A stretch of 64,000 nt of DNA, taken from contig CANLLN010000004.1 of the NCBI GenBank assembly GCA_947491945.1, positions 211,552 to 275,551 on the forward strand, written 5' to 3'. This document shows positions 9,015-17,087 of this stretch, piece after piece (the stretch's first letter is position 1; every line of letters begins with the position of its first letter). The position numbers were made by a program, and so were the translations under genes. The stretch is from an uncultured Carboxylicivirga sp. (lineage in GTDB: Bacteria > Bacteroidota > Bacteroidia > Bacteroidales > Marinilabiliaceae). Below the pieces are notes generated by a model. It was not told the origin of the DNA. It saw only the letters and a list, made by a program, of their open reading frames with translations, and searched no databases.

Positions 9015-10352
9015 TTATCGATTGAAGAGCAGGCGTTCGCCTTTCACATCCTTATTTACTTCACCTTTAGAGAAGGCCGTTTGACCATTCACCAGTGTGT
9101 ACACTACTTTGTGCGAGAAGCTTGTTCCCTCAAAGGGTGACCACCCGCATTTATAGAGTATGTTCTCCGGCTTCACCTCCCAGCTGTCGTTGGGGGCAAC
9201 CAGTACCAGGTCGGCCTTATAACCTTCGCGGAGAAAGCCACGCTTGTCAATATCAAATAGTATGGCTGGGTTGTGGCACATTTTCTCAACCACCATTTCG
9301 TAGGAGAATAGGCCTTGTTTTACCATTTCCAGCATGGCTACCAGTGCATGCTGCACAAGGGGTCCACCCGAGGGAGCACTGAAATACTTGTTGTTTTTCT
9401 CTTCGATGGTGTGGGGTGCGTGGTCGGTGGCTACCACATCAAGCTGGTTATTTGTCAGTCCATCACGCAGAGCCTTTCGGTCGCGTTCCGACTTCACAGC
9501 AGGGTTCCACTTGATGCGAGCGCCATATTGATCGTAGTCGGCATCGGTGAACCACAGGTGATGCACACAGACTTCACCGGTTATCTTCTTATCCTGAAGG
9601 GGCATGTCCTGATCCAGCAGCGCCAGCTCATCGGCTGAGCTTAGGTGCAGTATGTGTAGGCGTGCTCCATGGCGGCGTGCCAACTCAGCTGCCTTTTTCG
9701 ATGATTTATAACAAGCATCAGCTGAGCGGATAACCGGATGGTATTTAAAGGGCATGTCCTCACCAAACTTATTCTTATAGATGGTGGTGTTTTCGCGTAT
9801 GGTGGCTTCGTCTTCGCAATGCGTAGCGATGAGCGTTGGACTTTCGGCAAAAATACGTCCCAATATGGCTTCATCATCCACCAGCATGTTACCGGTTGAT
9901 GATCCCATAAACACTTTGACGCCACATATTTTCTTAGGGTCTGTTTTTAACAGTTCGTCTATGTTATCATTCGTAGCACCCAGATAAAAGGAGTAGTTGG
10001 CAGCTGAACACTGTGCCGCCAGCTTGTACTTATCCTCAAGTATGGCATGTGTAGTGGCCTGAGGATTGGTGTTGGGCATTTCCATAAATGAAGTGATACC
10101 ACCGGCTACGGCCGCTCGCGATTCACTCTCTATGGTAGCTTTGTGGGTTAGTCCGGGTTCACGAAAATGCACCTGGTCATCGATGGCTCCAGGCAATAAG
10201 AGCAGTCCTTTGGCATCAATTACCTGGTCGGCTGCAGGCAGTTCTCCTTTGGTAATGATGTGTTTAATGTGGTCATTCTCAATAAAAACACTTCCTTGAA
10301 TTTGACTGCCCTCATTAATAATGGTGGCATCTTTTATTAATATTGTTGGCAT
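9015..10352 (-). CDS. pyrC: Dihydroorotase
   Basis: Cyclises N-carbamoyl-aspartate to dihydroorotate in pyrimidine synthesis. The 445-residue protein is an amidohydrolase: metal-binding DDQVHFREPGLTHKA near residue 60, MEMPNTNPQATT, and ATDHAPHTIEEKNNKYFSAPSG near 310 with the second metal and substrate ligands. Size and motifs fit the long class-I form rather than the short E. coli-type PyrC. The gene lies 24 bp downstream of the next gene's stop side and 84 bp after the glycosyltransferase on the same strand. An allantoinase reading is possible in this superfamily but less likely without purine-catabolic neighbours. Confidence 0.9.
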   Translation of the reverse strand: MPTILIKDATIINEGSQIQGSVFIENDHIKHIITKGELPAADQVIDAKGLLLLPGAIDDQVHFREPGLTHKATIESESRAAVAGGITSFMEMPNTNPQATTHAILEDKYKLAAQCSAANYSFYLGATNDNIDELLKTDPKKICGVKVFMGSSTGNMLVDDEAILGRIFAESPTLIATHCEDEATIRENTTIYKNKFGEDMPFKYHPVIRSADACYKSSKKAAELARRHGARLHILHLSSADELALLDQDMPLQDKKITGEVCVHHLWFTDADYDQYGARIKWNPAVKSERDRKALRDGLTNNQLDVVATDHAPHTIEEKNNKYFSAPSGGPLVQHALVAMLEMVKQGLFSYEMVVEKMCHNPAILFDIDKRGFLREGYKADLVLVAPNDSWEVKPENILYKCGWSPFEGTSFSHKVVYTLVNGQTAFSKGEVNKDVKGERLLFNR

Positions 10353-10435
10353 AATATTTTTGGTTAATGCGTTTACTTTTTAACAGATAAAAGGGAGATG
10401 GGTTTAGAATATTGGCATCTCATTTTGCCCTTTGT

Positions 10436-11170
10436 CTATCGTTTGTAGCTTTTAAACCAGCTGGCTATCTTCATTTTAATAACACCCCATACGGCTTCGT
10501 TAAATATGCCGCCACTCATTTTTGAAGTGCCCTGTGTGCGGTCAGTAAAGATGATGGGTACCTCTACAATGTTGAAACCAAATTTCCAGGTGGTGAACTT
10601 CATCTCTATCTGAAACGAATAGCCCTTTAGCTTAATGTTATCCAGGTCGATGGTTTCCAAAACGCGGCGGCTGTAGCACTTAAAGCCGGCTGTTGTATCC
10701 ATTATTTTCATCCGCGTTACAAAGCGTACATAAACCGAAGCGAAGTAGGACATGAGCACACGACCCATGGGCCAGTTTACTACGTTAACACCCGATATGT
10801 ACCGTGATCCGATGGCCAGGTCTGCACCCTTTAGGCAGGCGTCGTGCAGGCTAATCAGATCCTTGGGGGGATGCGAGAAGTCGGCATCCATCTCAAAAAT
10901 ATAGTCGTAGCCATGTGATGTAGCCCATTTGAATCCGCTTATATAGGCCGTGCCCAGACCCAGCTTTCCTTCGCGCTCCAGCATATGTAGCTGATCGGGG
11001 TGCTGGCTCATCAGATCTCTTACGATGGTAGCTGTTCCATCGGGCGAATTATCATCGATGATAAGGATCTCGAAGCGGCGAGGCAGGGCAAATACCGCCT
11101 TGATGATGGCTTCAATATTCTCCTTCTCGTTGTAGGTAGGTATAATTACCAGGTTGCGTGTTTTCTCCAT
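10436..11170 (-). CDS. Polyprenol-monophosphomannose synthase-like glycosyltransferase (GT2)
   Basis: Predicted to transfer a hexose (mannose in characterised relatives) from a nucleotide sugar onto a polyprenyl phosphate at the cytoplasmic face of the membrane. The 244-residue protein shows LVIIPTYNEKENIEAII, the LIIDDNSPDGTA nucleotide-sugar motif, the DADFSHPP metal-binding motif and GSRYISG, all typical of DPM1-type GT2 enzymes. It has no C-terminal membrane domain. I take the ATG at 11170 (MEKTRNLVIIPTYNE); an upstream in-frame ATG at 11215 adds 15 unconserved residues. A -7-like TACCTTTA lies at 11233-11240. Donor sugar not determinable. Confidence 0.88.
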   Translation of the reverse strand: MEKTRNLVIIPTYNEKENIEAIIKAVFALPRRFEILIIDDNSPDGTATIVRDLMSQHPDQLHMLEREGKLGLGTAYISGFKWATSHGYDYIFEMDADFSHPPKDLISLHDACLKGADLAIGSRYISGVNVVNWPMGRVLMSYFASVYVRFVTRMKIMDTTAGFKCYSRRVLETIDLDNIKLKGYSFQIEMKFTTWKFGFNIVEVPIIFTDRTQGTSKMSGGIFNEAVWGVIKMKIASWFKSYKR

Positions 11171-11300
11171 AGTCGCTTGCTCCAGCTGAATTGGTTTGTC
11201 CAATTCGTAATACATGTTCTTTTCTGAAGCTCTAAAGGTAGTAAGAAAGTGCGGATTTACCTTGCTGATGGCGCTTCCACCCGCGGCTGACGCATTTAAA

Positions 11301-11417
11301 ATTCAACCATATTGTGCTTGTTAATTCAATAGCCTGGAACACAGTGGTCGCGATTATAAAGTGTGACTTGTGTTGCGCCTGCGGCAAGCTATGCATTATG
11401 AGCCATTGTTAGAGGGC
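11301..11417 (-). other. Possible attC-like recombination site after the S41 gene
   Basis: Read on the minus strand, the S41 gene ends inside GCCCTCTAAC (11417-11408), which has the RYYYAAC form of an integron attC left arm and overlaps the stop codon, as in many cassettes. A GTTGAAT (GTTRRRY form) lies about 105 bp on (11307-11301), a normal attC length. Between them is a small hairpin (TTGC/GCAA around the CGCAGGC stretch). The inner arms pair poorly, and a GTTRRRY match this close is expected by chance in perhaps one case in ten. Speculative. Confidence 0.25.
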
Positions 11418-13181
11418 GTTTTTGTTTTTTGCTAATTCAATAGCTTTTTCTAAAAATTCATCTCGGCCGTTTTTTACCCCTTGTATTGTTTTTTCAACAT
11501 ATATATCGGGTAATATTCCGACACCGTGCTGTTGGGTGCCATCATGTTTAATGACTTTCATACCGGTCCATGAAATCTTGTATCCGCCTGGCAGACCAAA
11601 AGGATTAATATTTCCATTTGTTCCGGCTGTAGGTTGACCAATAATTGTGGCAAGATTATACCCTTCAATATAGCCCATGTAACTTTCTGCATAACTGATA
11701 GCTCGCCCATCAGTTATAAAAATCACGTTTTTGTCGCCCAAGTATGGTTTTTTGGTTTTCATCGCACCTATCCAATTGTGCTTTTCGTATCCTACTATTC
11801 TGTCGTAGTCAGGATATACAATTTGAGGTGTTTGCATCCATGCTGACGTTGTGTCATTAATCGCCAAAAGATGTTGAATTAAACCATGATTGCCTTTGGG
11901 GCGCCCTCTTAAATCACAGATAATTGAGTTGCAATCCTGCAGTTTAGGTAATAACATGGTAATAGTATCCATTTCAATGATATCCAGATTCAGATACCAA
12001 ATCCCCTTTTCTATTTCTTTATATTTATTGCTATTCACCGATTGTCTCGACCACTGATATGGCTTAACGGTTCTTTTTAATTGATATTCATTTCCATCAA
12101 TTACAAGCTCAATACAACTATCATAATCTCCCAATAAACTAATAGTGTTAGCTCTATAGTTCAGCCATCCCTCAGTTGCCGCTGAGATTCTCGAATAGGT
12201 CTCTTCAAAATACTGTTTTGAAGTTTTGCCATCGATATGAGTTACAATATCTCCTAATTTTATTGAGTCATTATCTTCTTCAACCCGTGTGATGATTAAC
12301 TTATTCTCGACCCACTCCCAAGCAATCGGAGGAGCGTAAGCTGAAGTCATTGGTTTATCATAAACTCTAATATGACCATCTTTAAGAGAAGCTGTGAATT
12401 TTTGAAGCGTAATTAAATGGTCTGATTTTGTTTCGTCAGAATAGCATCTTCGAAGTGCACTCTTAAATTCATCTTCCCAATTAACATCAACAACATCAAA
12501 ATAGGGATAAAAGTGTTGAAACACATTATATACATTTATCACATTCCCTAATCGAGAGTACGAATTCTGAGTTAATGAATATTTAATGCGCTGTAATTCG
12601 TCTTGCAATTTTATAAGGTCATCGTGGTTTGCCTGCGGAAAGGTATAGTCATTATTACAGTAAAGCACTAGTGGAATCTGGCAGTATATACCATTGCCGA
12701 TTTCTTTAATGATGCATTCATTAGTATCCGGTTGATAGTTGAAAAGTTGGATACTACTTTCATCATTACTTCTATTTATCCTTCTGCTTTCATAAGGTCT
12801 TCCTTTATTTTCCATCCCGATACTAACACCGAAATGTTGCCAATATGTTGACTTAAATCCTTCAAGACTGTCGGGTACAGGTAGGTTAGAATCAAATTCT
12901 GAAATATCGGATGAAAATCTAATTGTTGGAGCAATTGGTTTAAATAGGTTTTCTAAAACCTTAATAACATCACTCTGAGATTTACATTGGCCTATCTGAG
13001 TAGCACCGTATATCGAAAAGCTGTTCCAATCAAGCTGAGCAGCCTCATCACTTGGATGAAAATATTTGACATATCCGTATACCTTTGCGAAAGTAATTTG
13101 GTTTTCAATTCTTTTTGATTCTTTACTACAACCAATCAAGAGCAGTAAGAATATTGTTATGCAATAAATATGTGCTTTCAT
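11409..13181 (-). CDS. S41-family C-terminal-processing-like peptidase lipoprotein
   Basis: 590 residues with a lipoprotein signal (FLLLLIGC, Cys18). A PDZ-like segment lies near residues 280-350 (KLGDIVTHIDGKTSKQYFEE) and an S41/tail-specific protease core near 410-560: NSIICDLRGRP, VIFITDGRAISYAES (the expected catalytic Ser of the SxxE-type motif) and LATIIGQPTAGTNG, then GVGILPDIYVE. Likely an outer-envelope serine peptidase; substrate unknown. Sampled lines of this gene are 30-47% GC against about 45-58% in both neighbours, and short inverted repeats frame it, so it looks acquired. No partner gene. Confidence 0.85.
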   Translation of the reverse strand: MKAHIYCITIFLLLLIGCSKESKRIENQITFAKVYGYVKYFHPSDEAAQLDWNSFSIYGATQIGQCKSQSDVIKVLENLFKPIAPTIRFSSDISEFDSNLPVPDSLEGFKSTYWQHFGVSIGMENKGRPYESRRINRSNDESSIQLFNYQPDTNECIIKEIGNGIYCQIPLVLYCNNDYTFPQANHDDLIKLQDELQRIKYSLTQNSYSRLGNVINVYNVFQHFYPYFDVVDVNWEDEFKSALRRCYSDETKSDHLITLQKFTASLKDGHIRVYDKPMTSAYAPPIAWEWVENKLIITRVEEDNDSIKLGDIVTHIDGKTSKQYFEETYSRISAATEGWLNYRANTISLLGDYDSCIELVIDGNEYQLKRTVKPYQWSRQSVNSNKYKEIEKGIWYLNLDIIEMDTITMLLPKLQDCNSIICDLRGRPKGNHGLIQHLLAINDTTSAWMQTPQIVYPDYDRIVGYEKHNWIGAMKTKKPYLGDKNVIFITDGRAISYAESYMGYIEGYNLATIIGQPTAGTNGNINPFGLPGGYKISWTGMKVIKHDGTQQHGVGILPDIYVEKTIQGVKNGRDEFLEKAIELAKNKNAL

Positions 13182-13195
13182 GTTATTTTTGTTAT

Positions 13196-13205
13196 GCCCT
13201 CTAAA
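13196..13205. repeat. Inverted-repeat partner of 11408-11417 at the 5' side of the S41 gene
   Basis: GCCCTCTAAA here and GTTAGAGGGC at 11408-11417 form a 9-of-10-bp inverted repeat that encloses the S41 gene. In an integron cassette the start (TTRRRY side) and the attC left arm are related exactly this way. Confidence 0.45.
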
Positions 13206-13219
13206 TACCCAATAAACTG

Positions 13220-13246
13220 CTGCGTGTCACAATATCTGACACGCAG
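13220..13246 (-). terminator. Hairpin after the nucleoside kinase gene
   Basis: Perfect 10-bp stem (CTGCGTGTCA / TGACACGCAG) with a 7-nt loop, 30 bp past the kinase stop on the minus strand. The following sequence (CAGTTTATTGGG) has only a weak T-run, so this is a probable rather than classic terminator. Confidence 0.55.
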
Positions 13247-13275
13247 TCGTGTATCTTAATAATTTCAACCCAGTG

Positions 13276-14934
13276 TTAATAATCAAAGCTACTGCCGCCC
13301 AAAAACTCGCGTATAATGGAGGTGGGTGGTATCTGTGTGGCTTGTATCGGTTTAAAATAGCCAAAGAAATTCAGAAGGCGTCTGGCCTCGGCATACTCAG
13401 GCTGATTGGGCTGTACTTCCAGTAGCATGGGTTCTGCCTGTTGCTTTAGTACTGATAGCTCATAGAGCAGTGCCGTGTTAAACATCACATCGGCTTCTTC
13501 CTGGTAAGGGAAGATGTGTGCGTCTTCACCACGTCGTACGCTGGGCCAGCGGGCAATGGTGTTGCGGGCCGAGTAATTGCGGTATTTGTAGTCGCGCACT
13601 ATGCGTCTTATTAAGCGGTTATCAGTGGTGTGAATCAGGTTTTGATTATCGATGTTTACTGATGTAAGGGCTGACACGTAAATCTTAAACTTAGCAGTGT
13701 CGGGTATCAGGTGCGTTAGATGTGGGTTGAGGCCGTGAATGCCTTCCACAATCAGTATGTTATCCGGAGTCATTTGCAGCTTTTCGCCATCGTAATAACG
13801 TTGCCCGCTCTCAAAGTTAAACTTGGGTATTTCTACTTCATCGCCGGCCAGTAGGCCAATCAGTTGTTTATTAAATAGCTCAACATCCAGTGCATTGAGC
13901 GCCTCAAAATCAAATTCGCCATGCTCATCCAGGGGGGTGTCTTCACGGTTTACAAAGTAATTATCAAGCGATAGGTTTACTGGTTTCATGCCTGCTACCA
14001 TAAGCTGTATGGCCAGTCGCTTGCCAAAGGTGGTTTTGCCGCTGGATGAGGGGCCACTGATTAAAATCAGTTTCACCGTTTTCTTACGGGCATCAATCAT
14101 ATCGGCAATGTGACCAATCTTTTTCTCGTGTAGTGCTTCGGAAATCTTGATTAGTGTAGTGGCTTTTCCGTTGGAGCACGACTCGTTGATATCGGCCAGG
14201 TTACGAACGTTAAGTACACGATTCCACTCGGCAAATTCCTGAAAGATGTCAAACATCTTGTTTTGTACCACTATGTCTTCAAGGGTATCGGGCTGCGTGC
14301 GCTTGGGTATTTGCAGCAACATGCCATTATAGTATTTAATGAGGTCAAACACCTTGAGGTAGCCCGTTGAAGGCACCAGATGACCATAGTACATGCCAAT
14401 GTGTTTTTCCAGTTGGTGATAGGTGGTATATAACTGGCCACGATGACGGATGAGTGCTGTTTTATCGGCCTGTTTTTGTGCCTCAAAGCGTTCGATCACA
14501 GCTTCGGACTCCTCCTGATGTTGTATAAACGGCGTATCAGAGCTAATAATTTCTTTCATACGGTTCTGTATGGTCAGCACATCATCAATGGTCAGTTCTT
14601 CACCCTCGAGCAAGCAGTAGGTGCCTTTCGATACGGAATGTTCAATGCGAAGTTGTGCATTGGGAAACAGTTCATTGGCAGCTTTGTATAGTACAAGTGA
14701 TAAGCTGCGTATATACATGCGCATTCCATCCGGGTGGCTTATATCAATATAATTTATTGTTTTAGGTTGATACACTTCGTACGATAAATCGCATAGCTTA
14801 TTATTAACGTAAGCACCTAATATGGGGGTTTTTAATTTAATGCCACGGTCATTGGCTATCTCCATTAACGACGTGCCGGCTTCGTAGCAGCTTGTTTTAT
14901 TATCGTTGATGCAGGTGATATGTACTTGTTTCAT
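13276..14934 (-). CDS. TGS-domain nucleoside (uridine-type) kinase
   Basis: Bacteroidota-type nucleoside kinase that joins a threonyl-tRNA-synthetase-like N-terminal half to a phosphoribulokinase/uridine-kinase domain. The N-terminal TGS-like segment (about 1-65, MKQVHITCIND...GTSLMEIAND) is followed by an SAD-like region. The kinase domain begins near residue 290 with Walker A GPSSSGKTTFGKR, then LDNYFVNREDTP and VEGIHGLNP. Expected reaction is phosphorylation of uridine or cytidine by NTP (pyrimidine salvage); the true substrate of these fusions is not certain. I chose ATG 14934 (552 residues), which starts directly with the TGS strand; an in-frame start at 14961 adds nine residues. Confidence 0.88.
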   Translation of the reverse strand: MKQVHITCINDNKTSCYEAGTSLMEIANDRGIKLKTPILGAYVNNKLCDLSYEVYQPKTINYIDISHPDGMRMYIRSLSLVLYKAANELFPNAQLRIEHSVSKGTYCLLEGEELTIDDVLTIQNRMKEIISSDTPFIQHQEESEAVIERFEAQKQADKTALIRHRGQLYTTYHQLEKHIGMYYGHLVPSTGYLKVFDLIKYYNGMLLQIPKRTQPDTLEDIVVQNKMFDIFQEFAEWNRVLNVRNLADINESCSNGKATTLIKISEALHEKKIGHIADMIDARKKTVKLILISGPSSSGKTTFGKRLAIQLMVAGMKPVNLSLDNYFVNREDTPLDEHGEFDFEALNALDVELFNKQLIGLLAGDEVEIPKFNFESGQRYYDGEKLQMTPDNILIVEGIHGLNPHLTHLIPDTAKFKIYVSALTSVNIDNQNLIHTTDNRLIRRIVRDYKYRNYSARNTIARWPSVRRGEDAHIFPYQEEADVMFNTALLYELSVLKQQAEPMLLEVQPNQPEYAEARRLLNFFGYFKPIQATQIPPTSIIREFLGGSSFDY

Positions 14935-15074
14935 CTGATTATATTTTCTTTCAATCGCCATATGGAACTCGCCAGGAAATAATCATCCTTCTGTGTAAGC
15001 AACCCTCGCCCATGGCTCGTTTTATTTGTCTTTTTATCAACTAATAAAAATATAACTTTTTATGAAGATATCTT

Positions 15075-15082
15075 TATTTTTG
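15075..15082 (+). promoter_or_regulatory. -7 promoter element for the flavoprotein gene
   Basis: TATTTTTG matches TAnnTTTG, 30 bp upstream of the ATG at 15113. Confidence 0.55.
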
Positions 15083-15112
15083 CACAATACAATTTGATAA
15101 GAGTGGTAAGCT

Positions 15113-16327
15113 ATGAAGATAGGGGTAATTGGGGGCGGTGCGGCCGGTTTTTTTGCGGCGATTACAGCAAAGGAGCATTTTCCGCAGGCTGAAGTAATTA
15201 TTTTTGAGAAGTCGCGTAAGGTGTTGGCAAAAGTAAAGGTATCCGGCGGGGGACGCTGCAATGTTACTAATTCCTGCACTGACATACCGCAACTGTGTGC
15301 TGCCTATCCTCGTGGCGGGCGTAGTCTTAAAAAGGTATTTCATCAGTTTAGCACCACTGATGCCATGCAATGGTTTAAATCGCGCGGGGTTCCCCTTGTG
15401 GTGCAGGATGATGCTTGTGTGTTTCCCCGATCGCAGGATTCGCAGAGTATCATTGACTGTTTCTTAAGAGAGTGCCGGCACTTGGGCGTGAAAATAAAGA
15501 CGCAGGCAGGTATTGCTGCCATCCGGCCTCAAGCGAATGGCCTAATGTTGCATTTTAAGGATGAGAACTACGCACCTGCCTGTTTCAATAAGGTAATTGT
15601 AACCACGGGTGGCTCACCTAAGCGTGTTGGTTTGAACTGGTTGGAGGATTTGGGCCATCAGATTGAAGCTCCTGTTCCTTCCTTGTTTACTTTTAATATG
15701 CCCACTGAAAAGGTTACAGCCTTAATGGGGGTGGTTGTGGAGAATGTTACGGTGGCCATTCAGGGGAGTAAGCTAAAAGCCCAAGGCCCCTTGTTAATTA
15801 CTCACTGGGGTATGAGCGGGCCGGCCATACTTAAGCTTTCGTCTTATGGTGCCCGTTTGCTTAATGAGCTCAACTATCGGTTTAAGGTACAGGTGAATTG
15901 GTGTAACGATGCTTCCAGTGAGGAGGTGAGAGATGTATTAAACAAGATCACAACTGAGCATCCCAATAAGGTACTGGTAAACGTTAAACCTTATGGTCTT
16001 TCAGAGCGACTGTGGATTTTCCTATTGGAGAAATGTGATTTGCATGCCCGAAAGAAATGGGGTGAGCTGGGCAAAAAGGGACTCAATAAGCTGAGTAATA
16101 TTCTGATGAACGATGCGTATGAAGTGCAGGGTAGTGCAAAGTTCAGGGATGAATTTGTGACCTGTGGTGGTGTTAGTCTTAAGAGTATTAACCTGAAAAC
16201 TATGGCCAGCAAAGCTTGTGAGGGTTTATATTTTGCCGGCGAGGTGCTTGATATTGATGCCATCACGGGTGGCTATAATCTACAGGCGGCCTGGTCAACA
16301 GGCTATATTGCAGGGCAGCTCAGGTGA
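15113..16327 (+). CDS. HI0933/BaiN-family NAD(P)/FAD-dependent oxidoreductase
   Basis: 404-residue flavoprotein. The N-terminal Rossmann motif IGVIGGGAAGFFAA binds FAD; SGGGRCNVTNSC near residues 44-55 and the C-terminal MASKACEGLYFAGEVLDIDAITGGYNLQAAWSTG region are hallmarks of the HI0933 family. Members are cytoplasmic; most have no proven substrate, and some reduce bile-acid enones, which cannot be assumed here. The gene stands alone after the divergent nucleoside kinase, and no partner suggests a pathway. Full length and undamaged. Confidence 0.88.
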   Translation: MKIGVIGGGAAGFFAAITAKEHFPQAEVIIFEKSRKVLAKVKVSGGGRCNVTNSCTDIPQLCAAYPRGGRSLKKVFHQFSTTDAMQWFKSRGVPLVVQDDACVFPRSQDSQSIIDCFLRECRHLGVKIKTQAGIAAIRPQANGLMLHFKDENYAPACFNKVIVTTGGSPKRVGLNWLEDLGHQIEAPVPSLFTFNMPTEKVTALMGVVVENVTVAIQGSKLKAQGPLLITHWGMSGPAILKLSSYGARLLNELNYRFKVQVNWCNDASSEEVRDVLNKITTEHPNKVLVNVKPYGLSERLWIFLLEKCDLHARKKWGELGKKGLNKLSNILMNDAYEVQGSAKFRDEFVTCGGVSLKSINLKTMASKACEGLYFAGEVLDIDAITGGYNLQAAWSTGYIAGQLR

Positions 16328-16348
16328 TACCAGTACCTCCCAAAACCT

Positions 16349-16377
16349 CTTCCCTTTACTCCTGAGAGTAAGGGAAG
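16349..16377. repeat. REP-like intergenic palindrome
   Basis: CTTCCCTTTACTC and GAGTAAGGGAAG form a 12-bp stem with one bulged T and a 4-nt loop. It is followed by a GC-rich CCGCCAAAGACGG segment and has no T-run. It may be a dispersed palindrome or mark the end of the flavoprotein and dps transcripts. Confidence 0.45.
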
Positions 16378-16489
16378 TAGGCCGCCAAAGACGGTGGGAA
16401 TGGGTTCGGCATATTTTTTTAGCTTGTGATTTGAAGCCTAATTTATTCAAGAAGTTCGTCTGCAATGACGCTGCTAATGGTTATAAATA

Positions 16490-16969
16490 TCATTTGCTTA
16501 ACCACGAGTGCAACATCCAGATGGTTTTCTCTTGTTGGCTGATATAATCGCTAAGCAATGTAATGGTGCCCTCGTCCTCTGCATCCTGCGCCAATGGTAA
16601 TATGGCTTTCTCCAGCTGTACAAGGCTTGCCAGGTTTTCCAGTGTCGTTTCCATGCATTGCTGCCCGTCGCTTACATCCTTGGCTGTTTGCAGTGCTGCT
16701 GTGTCAAGATAATCGGCAAAAGAATGCATGGGCGTACCTCCCAGTGTCAGAATACGCTCGGCAATTTCATCTATTTTTACAACTGCATCATTGTATAACT
16801 CCTCAAATTTAAGATGCAACTCAAAGAATTTTTCTCCCTTCACATTCCAATGAAATCCGCGCAGGTTTTGATAGAATATTTGGTAGTTAGCCAGTAGTTT
16901 ATTGAGTTTTGTACTTAGCTGTTCGCTCTCTTGTTTTTTAAGGCCTAATAGTTCATTTATCGTTTTCAT
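16490..16969 (-). CDS. dps: Dps-family ferritin-like DNA protection protein
   Basis: 159-residue four-helix protein that oxidises Fe(II) with peroxide and stores it in a dodecamer, protecting DNA in oxidative stress. LLANYQIFYQNLRGFHWNVKGEKFFELHLKFEELYNDAVVKIDEIAERI carries the Dps ferroxidase ligands (His of GFHWNV, Asp and Glu of the VKIDEIAE helix) that lie between subunits. Length is normal for the family. It is divergent from oxyR, with a strong promoter and an OxyR-type site between them, so induction by peroxide is expected. Confidence 0.94.
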   Translation of the reverse strand: MKTINELLGLKKQESEQLSTKLNKLLANYQIFYQNLRGFHWNVKGEKFFELHLKFEELYNDAVVKIDEIAERILTLGGTPMHSFADYLDTAALQTAKDVSDGQQCMETTLENLASLVQLEKAILPLAQDAEDEGTITLLSDYISQQEKTIWMLHSWLSK

Positions 16970-17003
16970 AATATTGTGTTTTTATTAGTTTTATTTTCTA
17001 TTA

Positions 17004-17035
17004 CAAATATATTGATTGCATCATTATCGATCAAA
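17004..17035 (-). promoter_or_regulatory. dps promoter (-7 and -33)
   Basis: On the minus strand TATATTTG (17011-17004) is a full match to TAnnTTTG, and TTTG (17035-17032) lies 20 bp upstream at the -33 position. This is the clearest complete promoter in the window. Confidence 0.75.
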
Positions 17036-17071
17036 TAGATAATTTTTATATATTGCATCAGTATAAACTAT
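17035..17071. promoter_or_regulatory. OxyR-type operator between dps and oxyR
   Basis: Two 15-bp half-sites, ATAGATAATTTTTAT (17035-17049) and ATCAGTATAAACTAT (17057-17071), separated by 7 bp. Each matches 8 of 10 fixed bases of the E. coli OxyR consensus ATAGntnnnanCTAT, with the correct spacing. The site abuts the dps -33 element (activation) and lies 17 bp before the oxyR start (autoregulation). Confidence 0.65.
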
Positions 17072-17087
17072 AATAACTGTAGAACAG

